From Guptibacillus spartinae (GTDB lineage: Bacteria; Bacillota; Bacilli; Bacillales; Guptibacillaceae): a DNA stretch of 64,000 bases. Numbering within the stretch: position 1 is the stretch's first letter; every line of letters begins with the position of its first letter. Shown here in pieces: positions 41,874-50,902 of this stretch. The DNA lies in the NCBI RefSeq assembly GCF_028610625.1, contig NZ_JAQQWU010000003.1, positions 1 through 64,000 of the forward strand, given 5' to 3'. The notes beneath the pieces were generated by a model. It had not been told where the DNA came from, did not search any database, and worked only from the letters and a program-made list of their open reading frames with translations. A program made the translations under genes and the position numbers.

Positions 41874-42812
41874 ATGGAAACAGCTGAAGTGACGAGAAGC
41901 AGCGAGACGACGAAGGTTGTGCGTCAGGCGAAGAAGAAGAATATGAGGAAATTGGTCACGATAAGTCTGTTCACTGCGCCAGCGTTAATTGTTTACTTGG
42001 TCTATGTCGTCTATCCGATTCTATCAACATTGAGCTATAGCTTTTACAGTTGGGATGGCACAAGTGATAAGACGTTCATTGGTCTTGATAATTATGTCCA
42101 ATTATTTCATGATGCGATTTTTTGGACCTCGCTTACGAACAATGCGTGGGTCGTGATGACATCTGTCTTTGTTCAAATTCCACTTGGGATGATCATGGCT
42201 TTAATGCTGTTTGCGCCTATTCGAGGGATTCGGCTATTCAGCAGTGTCTATTTTCTACCTTTTTTGATGTCAACCGTTGCGATTGGTTTGTTATGGGTTT
42301 ACATGTTTGACCCGATTAACGGCATTATTAATCAACTTATTAATTTTCTTGGATTTGAGAATGTGGCATGGCTTAGTGATGAAAATACGGCTTTAATTGC
42401 GATTCTTCTCGTTGTTGTCTGGCAGTTCTCGCCTTTCTATATGATTCTTTTCAAAGCAGCTATGGTTGGTATTGGAGAAGAACTCTACGAATCTGCAGAA
42501 ATTGATGGAGCGAACTCGTGGCAAAAGTTCTTTCATATTACGTTGCCGTTGCTTATGCCGACCATTGTAAGTTCATCCATTCTAGCGATAGTAGGTTCAT
42601 TAAAAGCATTCGATATTTTCTACATTATGACCGGCGGGGGACCAAACCATGCGACGGAGCTAATGGGAACTTACATGTTTAAACAGGCTTTTATTAATTT
42701 TAATATGGGCTATGCAAGTGCGATTGCTTTTATTATGTTTTTGATCGCCCTCGTCGTTACGATCCTTATTCAAGTTGTTGATTATAATCGCAAGAAGAAA
42801 GGAGCTTTCTAA
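41874..42812 (+). CDS. ABC sugar transporter permease 1
   Basis: A 312-residue MalF/UgpA-type permease with about six membrane helices. The EAA loop is ELYESAEIDGANSWQKFFHITLPLL, which contacts the transporter ATPase. The first helix (LFTAPALIVYLVYVVYPILSTL) follows a basic N-terminal tail. GAAGGGAGAGC precedes the ATG. Its stop codon overlaps the start of the second permease (TAATG). Confidence 0.93.
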   Translation: METAEVTRSSETTKVVRQAKKKNMRKLVTISLFTAPALIVYLVYVVYPILSTLSYSFYSWDGTSDKTFIGLDNYVQLFHDAIFWTSLTNNAWVVMTSVFVQIPLGMIMALMLFAPIRGIRLFSSVYFLPFLMSTVAIGLLWVYMFDPINGIINQLINFLGFENVAWLSDENTALIAILLVVVWQFSPFYMILFKAAMVGIGEELYESAEIDGANSWQKFFHITLPLLMPTIVSSSILAIVGSLKAFDIFYIMTGGGPNHATELMGTYMFKQAFINFNMGYASAIAFIMFLIALVVTILIQVVDYNRKKKGAF

Positions 42813-43633
42813 TGGTCCAATCACTCAGAAAGATCCCTTTGTATTTAATCGGTTTGGTGCTACTCGTTTTCACTGGCTATCCGTTTATTTATATGATTTC
42901 CACTTCTTTAAAAGATCAAAGCACATTCTTCGAGAGACCGTTTGCGATTTTTACAACGATTGAATGGGGAAATTATGCGGACGTTTTTCAGATGGGTTTA
43001 ACGCGGTATTTCTTGAACAGTATCCTTGTTTCGGTAGCAGCGGTCGTGGCTGTCATGCTGATTGCCGCACTGGCAAGCTATCCATTAAGTAGAATGAATT
43101 TTCGTTTCAATCGTGGGCTTTTCCTTCTCTTCATCTCGGGAATGATGCTTCCGATACATGCGACGCTGATTCCGATCTTTAAGCTCTCTCAAAATATGGG
43201 CTTGTATGATTCATTACTAGCGCTTCTTGGTCCATACATCGCTTTCAGTCTGCCGATATCGATTTTCATATTAACGCAATTTATGCAGGAAATTCCGAAG
43301 TCATTGGAAGAAGCAGCGAAGATCGATGGATGCTCTCATTTCGGGATCTTCTGGCGTATTATTCTTCCGATGTTAACCCCAGCCCTCATGACAGTTTTTA
43401 TTTATAACTTCATTCACCTTTGGAACGAATTTATTTTTGCACTCGTCCTCGTGTCGAGTCCTGAAAATATGACACTGCCACTTGGTTTACAGGATTTTTA
43501 TGGGGAGTTCTCAGTTAATGTGCCTGGTTTAATGGCGGCATTAACACTTGCAAGTCTTCCAATGCTCGTTGTCTATCTATTCTCGCAAGAAAAGGTTGTG
43601 AAGGGACTAACGGGCGGTGCTGTTAAAGGGTAG
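42812..43633 (+). CDS. ABC sugar transporter permease 2
   Basis: A 273-residue MalG/UgpE-type permease with six membrane helices. The EAA loop is SLEEAAKIDGCSHFGIFWRIILPML. It overlaps the preceding permease gene by one base, so translation is coupled. No ATPase gene is present in this operon; as in B. subtilis, a shared ATPase such as MsmX encoded elsewhere would be needed. Confidence 0.93.
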   Translation: MVQSLRKIPLYLIGLVLLVFTGYPFIYMISTSLKDQSTFFERPFAIFTTIEWGNYADVFQMGLTRYFLNSILVSVAAVVAVMLIAALASYPLSRMNFRFNRGLFLLFISGMMLPIHATLIPIFKLSQNMGLYDSLLALLGPYIAFSLPISIFILTQFMQEIPKSLEEAAKIDGCSHFGIFWRIILPMLTPALMTVFIYNFIHLWNEFIFALVLVSSPENMTLPLGLQDFYGEFSVNVPGLMAALTLASLPMLVVYLFSQEKVVKGLTGGAVKG

Positions 43634-43654
43634 AGAGATAAAAGGAGTGAGAGA

Positions 43655-44743
43655 ATGAAAAAGATTCACATAGGTGTGATTGGTTGTGGCAATATTAGCG
43701 ATATTTACTTAAAAAACCTTCGGGATTTGGAAAGTCTTGAAATAGTAGCCGTGTCGGATTTGAATGAAGTTAAAGCAGTGGAAAAAGCAGAGAAATATAG
43801 CATTCCTCATGTTCTAAGCGTGGATGAACTTTTGGAAAATGAAGCGATTGATCTCGTGCTGAATTTAACCATACCGGCAGCACATGCGGAAGTAAGTCTA
43901 CGAGTATTAGAAGCAGGAAAGCACGTGTATTCAGAAAAACCGCTCGCTATTACGCTAGAAGATGGGGAGAATGTTTTAGCTAAAGCGAAGGAAAAGGGAC
44001 TTTTCGTAGGTGTTGCGCCTGATACATTTCTTGGTGGTGGACTTCAGACATGCAAGAAGCTAATTGAGGACGGCGCAATCGGTGAACCTGTTGCTGCAAC
44101 GGCCTTTATGATGGGACACGGACCGGAAAGCTGGCATCCTGATCCAGAGTTTTTCTATCGTGCGGGCGCAGGACCTATGTTTGATATGGGGCCATATTAT
44201 TTAACGGCGCTCATCCATTTAATTGGTCCAGTGCGTCGCTTAACAGGTTCTGCGAGAATAACGTCAAACGAGCGTACGATTACGAGCGAACCGAAGTACG
44301 GGCAGAAAATAAACGTGGAAACTCCCACGCATGTTGCTGGAATTCTTGATTTTGAAAATGGGGCAATTGGCACAATCATTACGAGCTTTGACGTATGGGG
44401 ATCGAAAACTCCTTTTCTAGAAATCTATGGAACGAATGGGTCATTGAGTGTACCAGATCCGAATACGTTCGGTGGACCGGTGCTCTTGCGAAAACCAGGT
44501 GAGACCGAATGGACGGAAGTCGCATTTACACACGGATCTCTTGAAAATAGCCGGGGTATTGGGGTGATTGATATGGTGGACGCTTTACATTCAAAACGTG
44601 ACATAAGGGCAAGTGGAAAGCTGGCTTATCATGTTCTTGAAATGATGCATGGCATTCATGCGGCTTCAGTGAAAGGTGAGCACTATAAGATGACAAGTAC
44701 GTGCAAACAACCTGAAGCGCTGCCGAGTGAAATTTTATCTTAA
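43655..44743 (+). CDS. Gfo/Idh/MocA-family dehydrogenase 1
   Basis: A 362-residue NAD(P)-dependent oxidoreductase. The Rossmann motif is IGVIGCGNISDIYLKNL and the family EKP motif is YSEKPLAITLEDG. The C-terminal substrate domain includes FYRAGAGPMFDMGPYYLTALIHLIG, with the region of the catalytic His. Relatives oxidise sugars or glycosides at C2 or C3, or inositol. AAAAGGAGTGAGAG precedes the ATG. Confidence 0.9.
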   Translation: MKKIHIGVIGCGNISDIYLKNLRDLESLEIVAVSDLNEVKAVEKAEKYSIPHVLSVDELLENEAIDLVLNLTIPAAHAEVSLRVLEAGKHVYSEKPLAITLEDGENVLAKAKEKGLFVGVAPDTFLGGGLQTCKKLIEDGAIGEPVAATAFMMGHGPESWHPDPEFFYRAGAGPMFDMGPYYLTALIHLIGPVRRLTGSARITSNERTITSEPKYGQKINVETPTHVAGILDFENGAIGTIITSFDVWGSKTPFLEIYGTNGSLSVPDPNTFGGPVLLRKPGETEWTEVAFTHGSLENSRGIGVIDMVDALHSKRDIRASGKLAYHVLEMMHGIHAASVKGEHYKMTSTCKQPEALPSEILS

Positions 44744-44767
44744 AAAGATGGTGGAGGGAATGAGTAA

Positions 44768-45817
44768 ATGGAAAAGTTGAAAGTAGCGGTTATCGGATGT
44801 GGCAGTATTGCGAGGCGACGTCATTTGCCGGAGTACCATGCTGAAAAGAACGTGGAAATCGTTGCAGTCTGTGATTTGGTAAAGGAACGAGCAGATGAAA
44901 TGGTGAGTTTATATGGTGGTAGAGCTTATACGGATTATTTATCGTTGCTTGAAGATGAAATGATTGATGCGGTAAGTGTGTGTTTACCGAACGCATTACA
45001 TGCGCCTGTCTCTATTGCGGCATTAAATGCGGGAAAACATGTTCTCTGTGAAAAGCCGATGGCGACTTCACGTGAGGAGGCGGAAGCCATGATTCGGGCA
45101 GCTACGGTAAACGGTAAAAAGTTGATGATCGCTCATAATCAACGGTTCGTTGCGTCACACGTAAAAGCGAAGGAGTTAATTGAAAGTGGAGAGGTTGGGG
45201 GAATTTACAGTTTTCGCACCACGTTCGGTCATCCAGGTCCAGAACAATGGAGCATTGATGGAGCGGGAAGCTGGTTCTTTGATAAAGAGCGGGCGTTCAT
45301 AGGTGCAATGGGAGACCTTGGTGTACATAAATCAGACCTTATGCGCTATTTACTTGGAGAAATTGTTGAGGTTGGCGCGTTTGTGGGTACGAATGCAAAG
45401 GAAAACACAGATGTGGATGATAATGCGGTATGTATTCTTAAAACCGAGAACGGTGTGATTGGCACGCTGACGGCGAGTTGGTCTTATGTTTCAGGAGGAG
45501 ATAACTCAACTGTAATCTATGGAGAGAACGCAGTGCTTCGCCTGGAAGATGACCCGGAACATTCGTTGGTTGTGCAGTATAAGAACGGAGATGTCGTCAA
45601 ATATGAACTTCAGAAAATCCAAACGAATGAAGCAGGCGGACAGCAAACCACGCATGTGATCGAGCATTTCGTGGAAAGCATCGTAAACGATACGCTACCA
45701 GCTGTAAGTGGGGAAGAAGGGATGAAATCGTTGCAGGTAATATTAGCTGCATTGGAAGCGAACGAAACGAAGCGAGTGGTTGAGTTAGTGCCTGTCACCA
45801 CCCGAAATATGTCATGA
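44768..45817 (+). CDS. Gfo/Idh/MocA-family dehydrogenase 2, tail encoded by a repeat
   Basis: A 349-residue NAD(P)-dependent oxidoreductase. The Rossmann motif is VAVIGCGSIARRRHLPEY, the EKP motif is LCEKPMATSREEA, and the catalytic region is FIGAMGDLGVHKSDLMRYLLG. Together with the isomerase and the first dehydrogenase it suggests 3-keto-sugar chemistry (compare E. coli YcjS/YcjR); this is inference. The last residues, VPVTTRNMS, and the stop codon are encoded by repeat family A copy 6, so the original C-terminus was probably replaced. GGTGGAGGG precedes the ATG. Confidence 0.88.
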   Translation: MEKLKVAVIGCGSIARRRHLPEYHAEKNVEIVAVCDLVKERADEMVSLYGGRAYTDYLSLLEDEMIDAVSVCLPNALHAPVSIAALNAGKHVLCEKPMATSREEAEAMIRAATVNGKKLMIAHNQRFVASHVKAKELIESGEVGGIYSFRTTFGHPGPEQWSIDGAGSWFFDKERAFIGAMGDLGVHKSDLMRYLLGEIVEVGAFVGTNAKENTDVDDNAVCILKTENGVIGTLTASWSYVSGGDNSTVIYGENAVLRLEDDPEHSLVVQYKNGDVVKYELQKIQTNEAGGQQTTHVIEHFVESIVNDTLPAVSGEEGMKSLQVILAALEANETKRVVELVPVTTRNMS

Positions 45818-45826
45818 AATGTCGAA
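45787..45826 (+). repeat. Dispersed repeat family A, copy 6, inside a gene end
   Basis: AGTGCCTGTCACCACCCGAA then ATATGTCATGAAATGTCGAA. It supplies the last codons and TGA stop of the second dehydrogenase gene and abuts the terminator at 45826. Confidence 0.88.
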
Positions 45827-45859
45827 CATGCTGACGATTCATCGTCAGCATGTTTTTAT
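45826..45859 (+). terminator. Terminator of the sugar operon
   Basis: AACATGCTGACGAT and ATCGTCAGCATGTT form a 14-bp stem with a two-base loop, followed by TTTATTT. It lies against the end of the convergent paaK gene. Confidence 0.9.
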
Positions 45860-47206
45860 TTAGCGTATGAACGATCTAGGACTTGGCATTACCTTCGTCC
45901 TCTCATCGAGAACTCGCTTTGCTTTCCCTTCGGAACGTGGTATTGATTGTGGCTCTTTGAGACGAACTTCAACCGATATAAGCGTTTTCATTTTTATGGT
46001 TTGACCTAAATGCTTCACGAGTTTCTCTGCCATGGGATGATTGAAATTCATCTCTAGCTTCTTATAAAACTCCTGTTCTACCTCGACGTGCAACGTCACA
46101 TGATCCAGATGCCCTTTTTTCTGCAAGTGAATCTGATAATGAGGGACAAGTTCCTCTAGGTCACAAATATATCGTTCAATCTCAGAAGGGAATACATTAA
46201 CTCCACGAATAATGAGCATATCATCAATTCGTCCCTTCACTCGACTCATTCTTGTAGTTGTTCTTCCGCAGAGACACCGTTCTTTTGTAATGGATGCGAT
46301 GTCACCTGTGCGATAGCGAATCGTTGGCAGAGCTTCTTTCGAAAGGCTAGTGAAAACCAGTTCGCCATACTGCCCGTCGTCGACTGGTTCGAGCGTATCC
46401 GGGTTTATCACTTCCACGAGAAAGTGATCATCTGCAATGTGGAGTCCGTCCTGACACTCCGCACATTCCATTGCAATGCCAGGACCCATCACTTCACTTA
46501 GCCCGTAGATATCAGATGCTTTTAGCTGGAACAATTTTTCGATTTGGAACCTCATTTCTTCAGACCACGGTTCTGCACCGAGGATGGCATGTTTTAAAGA
46601 AGTAGTGGCAGGGTCAATTCCTTGAAGCATCATCGCTTCCCCTATATTCAAGAGATAAGAAGGGGTAGAGCATATGATCTTAGGTTTGAAATCTTGGATG
46701 AGGGTGATTTGGTTGGCGGTGTTCCCACCGGAAATCGGAACCGTTGCGCAGCCGAGTTTTTCAGAACCGGCGTGAAGTCCGAGTCCGCCTGTAAAGAGGC
46801 CATAACCGTATGCGTTATGAAGAATATCTCCTTTTTGACCACCTGCGAGTGCAATGGACCTTGCGACGATGTCTGCCCAATTTTCAATGTCATTTTTTGT
46901 GTATGCGACCACGGTAGGCTTTCCACTCGTTCCAGATGAAGCGTGGATACGTATGACATCTTCCATAGGACAGGCGAGCATGTTGAAAGGATAGTTCTCT
47001 CGTAAGTGGTGTTTTTGAGTGAAAGGAAGGCGTTGTAGGTCTTCTAGTGACTGGATATCATCCGGTGTAATATGTAGATCTTTAAAAGTTTCATGATAGA
47101 AAGGGACATTGTGATAGGCTGATGTAACGGTGCGTTTTAAGCCTTCTAATTGGTGGGCGTGCATCTGATTCATATTCCACGTTTCTCTTTCTGAATAAAT
47201 TGCCAT
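45860..47206 (-). CDS. paaK: Phenylacetate-CoA ligase
   Basis: A 448-residue adenylate-forming enzyme that activates phenylacetate to phenylacetyl-CoA with ATP. The AMP-binding motif is SSGTSGKPTVVAYT, followed by AYGYGLFTGGLGLHAG, DIYGLSEVMGPGIAMEC with a Cys-rich zinc-site region (CLCGRTT), and the C-terminal GRIDDMLIIRGVNVFPSEIE. Length is close to the family norm. AAGGAGGCAACCGT precedes the ATG. No other phenylacetate catabolic gene (paaA-J) is in the window, so it may be an isolated gene or act on a related aryl acid. Confidence 0.9.
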   Translation of the reverse strand: MAIYSERETWNMNQMHAHQLEGLKRTVTSAYHNVPFYHETFKDLHITPDDIQSLEDLQRLPFTQKHHLRENYPFNMLACPMEDVIRIHASSGTSGKPTVVAYTKNDIENWADIVARSIALAGGQKGDILHNAYGYGLFTGGLGLHAGSEKLGCATVPISGGNTANQITLIQDFKPKIICSTPSYLLNIGEAMMLQGIDPATTSLKHAILGAEPWSEEMRFQIEKLFQLKASDIYGLSEVMGPGIAMECAECQDGLHIADDHFLVEVINPDTLEPVDDGQYGELVFTSLSKEALPTIRYRTGDIASITKERCLCGRTTTRMSRVKGRIDDMLIIRGVNVFPSEIERYICDLEELVPHYQIHLQKKGHLDHVTLHVEVEQEFYKKLEMNFNHPMAEKLVKHLGQTIKMKTLISVEVRLKEPQSIPRSEGKAKRVLDERTKVMPSPRSFIR

Positions 47207-47340
47207 ACGGTTGCCTCCTTGTATGATACAAAATAAACGACTGTGAGAATTAGTGTCATATTAAAGGTACCTTTTTATGGAAGGGCGGTCAATGGGATTC
47301 GTGGGAATTGTGTCTTTGGTCGTAGGCTCGCGAATTCGCG

Positions 47341-47380
47341 GGTGCCTGTCACCGCCCGATATTTGCCTTTATTTGTCGAG
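47341..47380 (+). repeat. Dispersed repeat family A, copy 7
   Basis: GGTGCCTGTCACCGCCCGAT then ATTTGCCTTTATTTGTCGAG, preceded by GCGAATTCGC. It lies between two divergent genes (paaK and the alpha/beta hydrolase), so this copy is not next to a terminator. Confidence 0.83.
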
Positions 47381-47497
47381 TGATTTTTTCCTTGTATTTC
47401 GAGCATATTGGATATGAAAAGAGGGGTTTGCAAAAAGGTAGCGAACTTTGTAGAGGATACACCATATCAAAATTCATATTAAGGGAGAGGGTTACCT

Positions 47498-48325
47498 GTG
47501 TCGTTTATTGAAGTGAACGAAACACCGCTCTATTATGAAGATTATGGTCCAAAAGATGCACCGGCTTTGGTTTTTAGTCATTCGCTGTTTTTTAACTCGG
47601 ATATGTTTCAACATCAGGTGGAGCATTTTTCAAAAGATTATCGTGTGATTTGTTATGACCATCGCGGGCAGGGGAATAGCGGTCGGTCTTCTTTAGAAAA
47701 CCTCGATATGGATACGCTTACAAATGATGCGGCAGCATTGATTGAAGGTCTTGGTATTCAGAAGTGTCATTTTATCGGAAATTCGATGGGCGGGTTTATT
47801 GCGCTTCGATTGGCAGCTAGAAGGCCAGATCTGCTTCATTCCTGTGTCGTTCTAGGAAGTTCTGGTGAAGCGGAATATAAGAAAGAAGAATTTCAGCCGC
47901 TCGTGACTCAGCTTCAGAAGAACGGAGCGGAAGAAGTACTTGATCCATTGATGTACATTATGTTTGGTGATGCCTCGCTTGCATCGTTGACGTTCGAAAG
48001 GGAGCGAAACATCTGGCGCGATTACATGAAAAAGCTTGATTCATCGATTGGCGATGCGGCTCACCAGGTGATTCACCGAAACAGTGTGCTTAAAGAATTA
48101 GAGGGTATTACGGTACCAGTGCTAGCGATTGCGGGTGAACAGGATCACGCTTATTCCATCGAGCTTTCTGAAAACATTGTGAAGAAAGTCGAGAATGGGC
48201 GATGTGAAGTTGTTGGAAAAGCAGGTCACTCTGTGGCACTTGAGAAGCCTGAAGAAGTAAACAAACGTCTCGAAAGGCATTTTGTAAGAATGAAATCTAA
48301 GCTCGAACGAAGGGCTAGAATTTGA
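47498..48325 (+). CDS. Alpha/beta hydrolase
   Basis: A 275-residue cytoplasmic hydrolase. The oxyanion HSLFFN segment, CYDHRGQGNSG, the nucleophile elbow GNSMGG, the acid GEQDHAY and the final His in GKAGHSVALEKPEEVN give a complete Ser-Asp-His triad. It resembles 3-oxoadipate enol-lactonase-like esterases, but the substrate is open. The start is GTG with AAGGGAGAGGG upstream. A strong terminator follows. Confidence 0.85.
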   Translation: MSFIEVNETPLYYEDYGPKDAPALVFSHSLFFNSDMFQHQVEHFSKDYRVICYDHRGQGNSGRSSLENLDMDTLTNDAAALIEGLGIQKCHFIGNSMGGFIALRLAARRPDLLHSCVVLGSSGEAEYKKEEFQPLVTQLQKNGAEEVLDPLMYIMFGDASLASLTFERERNIWRDYMKKLDSSIGDAAHQVIHRNSVLKELEGITVPVLAIAGEQDHAYSIELSENIVKKVENGRCEVVGKAGHSVALEKPEEVNKRLERHFVRMKSKLERRARI

Positions 48326-48352
48326 GAAACGACCTGATATAGTAGCATGGTT

Positions 48353-48388
48353 AAAGCCTTCTATCTCGTTAGGATAGAAGGCTTTTTA
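48353..48388 (+). terminator. Terminator of the hydrolase gene
   Basis: AAAGCCTTCTATC and GATAGAAGGCTTT form a 13-bp stem followed by TTAGG; it is also placed to end the convergent ger operon. Confidence 0.85.
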
Positions 48389-48418
48389 GGATATAAGAAG
48401 AGCCACAAAAAAAAACAT

Positions 48419-49516
48419 TCATTTTTGTGCCCGCCAACGTTTAACGTGCATCACTAGAAAGAGTAGTAGGGGAATCCCCATTTGAAACGGAGGATGAATA
48501 TAATAAGGAACGACATTTAAACCGACCTGGATATGCTCTAGATAATTTTGTTCCATTAGAATGGAGGTAACGAGCGCTGTGCATGTAATGATGACCATTA
48601 GCGTTTTCCATCTTTTTATTGTAAAAGCGGTGGAAAGACTGATGGCAGATCCAAATAAGAAGATGATAATTTTGATGAATCCGCCAATCATGAGAATCAG
48701 AATGGCGATGGGATCAAGACGTTGAATAATGTCTTGGATATTGATTCTTCCGATCGTCTCCAGTAGAGGAAAAGTAGAACTTGCTGCTTGAAAGGCGCCT
48801 ATTACGCCGATTTGAAAAATCACCGTAATGGTAAGGATGAGACCACTTAGAAGGATAGCGTACATGCCTGTCTTTTTACCCTCACTTTTTTCAAATAAAA
48901 AGGGTAGTAACATCGTGAACACAACCATCTCTCCAAATGGAAACGTCAGCACCAGTGGAAAAGCGGTTTTAAGTACAGGGCTCCAGCCATCCTCAAGAAC
49001 GGGCAGCAAGTTTTCAACGTGAAATAGATTGGAAACTAAAATTAATCCGATAAATATAATGCCTAAACACATGACGATAATGAAGAAAATTTCTGCTGAG
49101 CGCCCGATCACTTCAATACCCAGCAACCCGCCATAAAGAATCACCACGCTAATGAGAAGATTGATAACGAACAAAGGAGTTTGATTCAATGTTGAGGTGA
49201 CGATGAGCTCCCCAAAGTCTCTTAGTACTCTTGCTCCAATATAAATGAAATAGAAACTATAAAGAATCGCAATGATTTTCCCTGGCCATTTACCAATGAT
49301 TTTTTGTGCATACTCGGATAAGGGGAGATCGGGGTAATGTTTAAATAACGAAGCGTATATAAAAAATAGAATAAATCCTCCACTCATCCCTAATAAAATG
49401 GTGATCCACGCATCTTGTCTCGCCTCCATCCCAAGGCCAACGACAATCGAGCTTCCTAGTTCAAATAACACCATGATGGAAAATAATTGCTTGGATGATA
49501 ATTTCACGGTCCCCAT
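48419..49516 (-). CDS. GerB-family spore germination permease 1
   Basis: A 365-residue protein with about ten membrane helices of the GerAB/APC-like spore germination family (KLSSKQLFSIMVLFELGSSIVVGLG; DAWITILLGMSGGFILFFIY; LPLSEYAQKIIGKWPGKII). In germinant receptors this subunit binds the germinant in the inner spore membrane. GAAGGAGGGATCAC precedes the ATG. It is the last gene of a four-gene minus-strand unit and is a paralogue of the preceding gene. Confidence 0.88.
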   Translation of the reverse strand: MGTVKLSSKQLFSIMVLFELGSSIVVGLGMEARQDAWITILLGMSGGFILFFIYASLFKHYPDLPLSEYAQKIIGKWPGKIIAILYSFYFIYIGARVLRDFGELIVTSTLNQTPLFVINLLISVVILYGGLLGIEVIGRSAEIFFIIVMCLGIIFIGLILVSNLFHVENLLPVLEDGWSPVLKTAFPLVLTFPFGEMVVFTMLLPFLFEKSEGKKTGMYAILLSGLILTITVIFQIGVIGAFQAASSTFPLLETIGRINIQDIIQRLDPIAILILMIGGFIKIIIFLFGSAISLSTAFTIKRWKTLMVIITCTALVTSILMEQNYLEHIQVGLNVVPYYIHPPFQMGIPLLLFLVMHVKRWRAQK

Positions 49517-49531
49517 GTGATCCCTCCTTCC

Positions 49532-50635
49532 TTACACTTTATGAGCTTTCTTTTTGACTTTAGCGATAAGGAGTAATAGGAGTGGAAGTATGATACAGAT
49601 TGTAAAGCTATATGGAATCCAGGAAGTTGATGCAAATTCATTCGCATAGGTATCGTTAGGAAAGACAACTAATGAGAGGACGAGCAGGATAATGCCAAGT
49701 GGAAAGGTAAGGATACGGTAATCTTTCACACCAAGGACTTGTGCAAACCCCATCGTTGAGGCGTAGAAAAGAACAACCAGCTTAAAGAAGATCGTTAGCA
49801 TCCAAATAATCGCAACAATCACCTCAATTCGTTGAACAAAGTTACCAAAACTAATCTTTTTTCCAAGAACGTAACTTGGATGAGATTGAATAATGGTTTC
49901 GTTCACACCGAGAACAAGAAGGCAGGCAAAAGTGATTGTAAGTAAGATCAGTCCTCCAACTAATGTCCCTAAAAAGAGACTTTTTCCGGTTTTTTTTGAA
50001 CGAATCGCAGGAGAAATCATTAAGAAAACAATGAGCTGCAAATAAGGAATACTCATAGAAAGAGTTGCCCCGTTCCAGATTGGCTTTACCCCATCTTCCA
50101 TAACCGGTAGTAGATTTGTGAATTTGACATCCGGTATAGAAAAAAGCATCCAAAGAAAAAATAGTCCAATTACCCAGGGGAAGAAGATTTCTCCGCATCG
50201 AACGATTGTTTCAAGACCAAGACGTGTTGCGAAAATAACGAGACTGATAAAGAGAATGCTAATGACTTCGACCGGTGATTTCACTAGAATATGGGTCGTT
50301 AAGAAATTAACTAAATCCCAAACCACTGTGGAAGCGAGCATAAAAAAGAAGCTAATGAAAATAAGTGACAAGGCTTTTCCTAACCCTTTTCCAAGAGTGA
50401 CTTCACAACTTTCAAGTAAAGTGAGAGTAGGGTTTTGTTTTGAGAGCGCATTAAATAATAAGATAACAAGAAGCCCTCCGGATAGGCCAACGATTCCTGC
50501 GATCCACGCATCTTGTTCCGATGCGGCGGCTAATCCTGATGGGATGATGAGAATGGAACTTCCAATTGTAAATAGAATGACGATAATGGTAAATTGTGTA
50601 GCTGATATTTTGGGAGGTTCCACATTTCTCACCAT
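49532..50635 (-). CDS. GerB-family spore germination permease 2
   Basis: A 367-residue, ten-helix GerAB-type protein (ISATQFTIIVILFTIGSSILIIPSG; QDAWIAGIVGLSGGLLVILLF; LTLLESCEVTLGKGLGKAL). It lies 15 nt upstream of the first permease and 14 nt downstream of the small gene, so all are co-transcribed. The ribosome site is very close to the first ATG (AAAAAAGG), so a start at the next GTG codon is possible. Two GerB subunits in one locus suggest receptor variants with different germinants. Confidence 0.88.
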   Translation of the reverse strand: MVRNVEPPKISATQFTIIVILFTIGSSILIIPSGLAAASEQDAWIAGIVGLSGGLLVILLFNALSKQNPTLTLLESCEVTLGKGLGKALSLIFISFFFMLASTVVWDLVNFLTTHILVKSPVEVISILFISLVIFATRLGLETIVRCGEIFFPWVIGLFFLWMLFSIPDVKFTNLLPVMEDGVKPIWNGATLSMSIPYLQLIVFLMISPAIRSKKTGKSLFLGTLVGGLILLTITFACLLVLGVNETIIQSHPSYVLGKKISFGNFVQRIEVIVAIIWMLTIFFKLVVLFYASTMGFAQVLGVKDYRILTFPLGIILLVLSLVVFPNDTYANEFASTSWIPYSFTICIILPLLLLLIAKVKKKAHKV

Positions 50636-50649
50636 CCTTTTTTGACTTG

Positions 50650-50865
50650 TTATTGAAAAAGAAATTGGGCTGGTTTAAAAAGAATCGTAATAACATCGAA
50701 CGGCGTTGGAAGAGAATATCCAAGGATCTGAGCCATCGATAAATTGAATGCGATGACTAGTGTGATGGAGAAAATCCAGCGATCCTTCTTATGGTTTTTT
50801 AATAGAGGGCGCTCAAACAATACGATTGCTACGATGGCGACACATAGACCAATGATCTGCCACAT
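50650..50865 (-). CDS. Small membrane protein of the ger locus (GerD-position)
   Basis: A 71-residue protein with two membrane helices (MWQIIGLCVAIVAIVLFERPLL and WIFSITLVIAFNLSMAQILG). Small two-helix proteins encoded inside germinant receptor operons are known as D subunits and modulate receptor function; this gene has the expected size and place. GCGAAAGGAAAAATAAC precedes the ATG. Confidence 0.78.
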   Translation of the reverse strand: MWQIIGLCVAIVAIVLFERPLLKNHKKDRWIFSITLVIAFNLSMAQILGYSLPTPFDVITILFKPAQFLFQ

Positions 50866-50902
50866 GTTATTTTTCCTTTCGCTAGAGATGACGTTTGGGG
50901 GA

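Noticed and set aside
46622-46939. Open frames opposite to and out of frame with paaK
   Set aside because: Both are shadows of the well-supported phenylacetate-CoA ligase reading frame.
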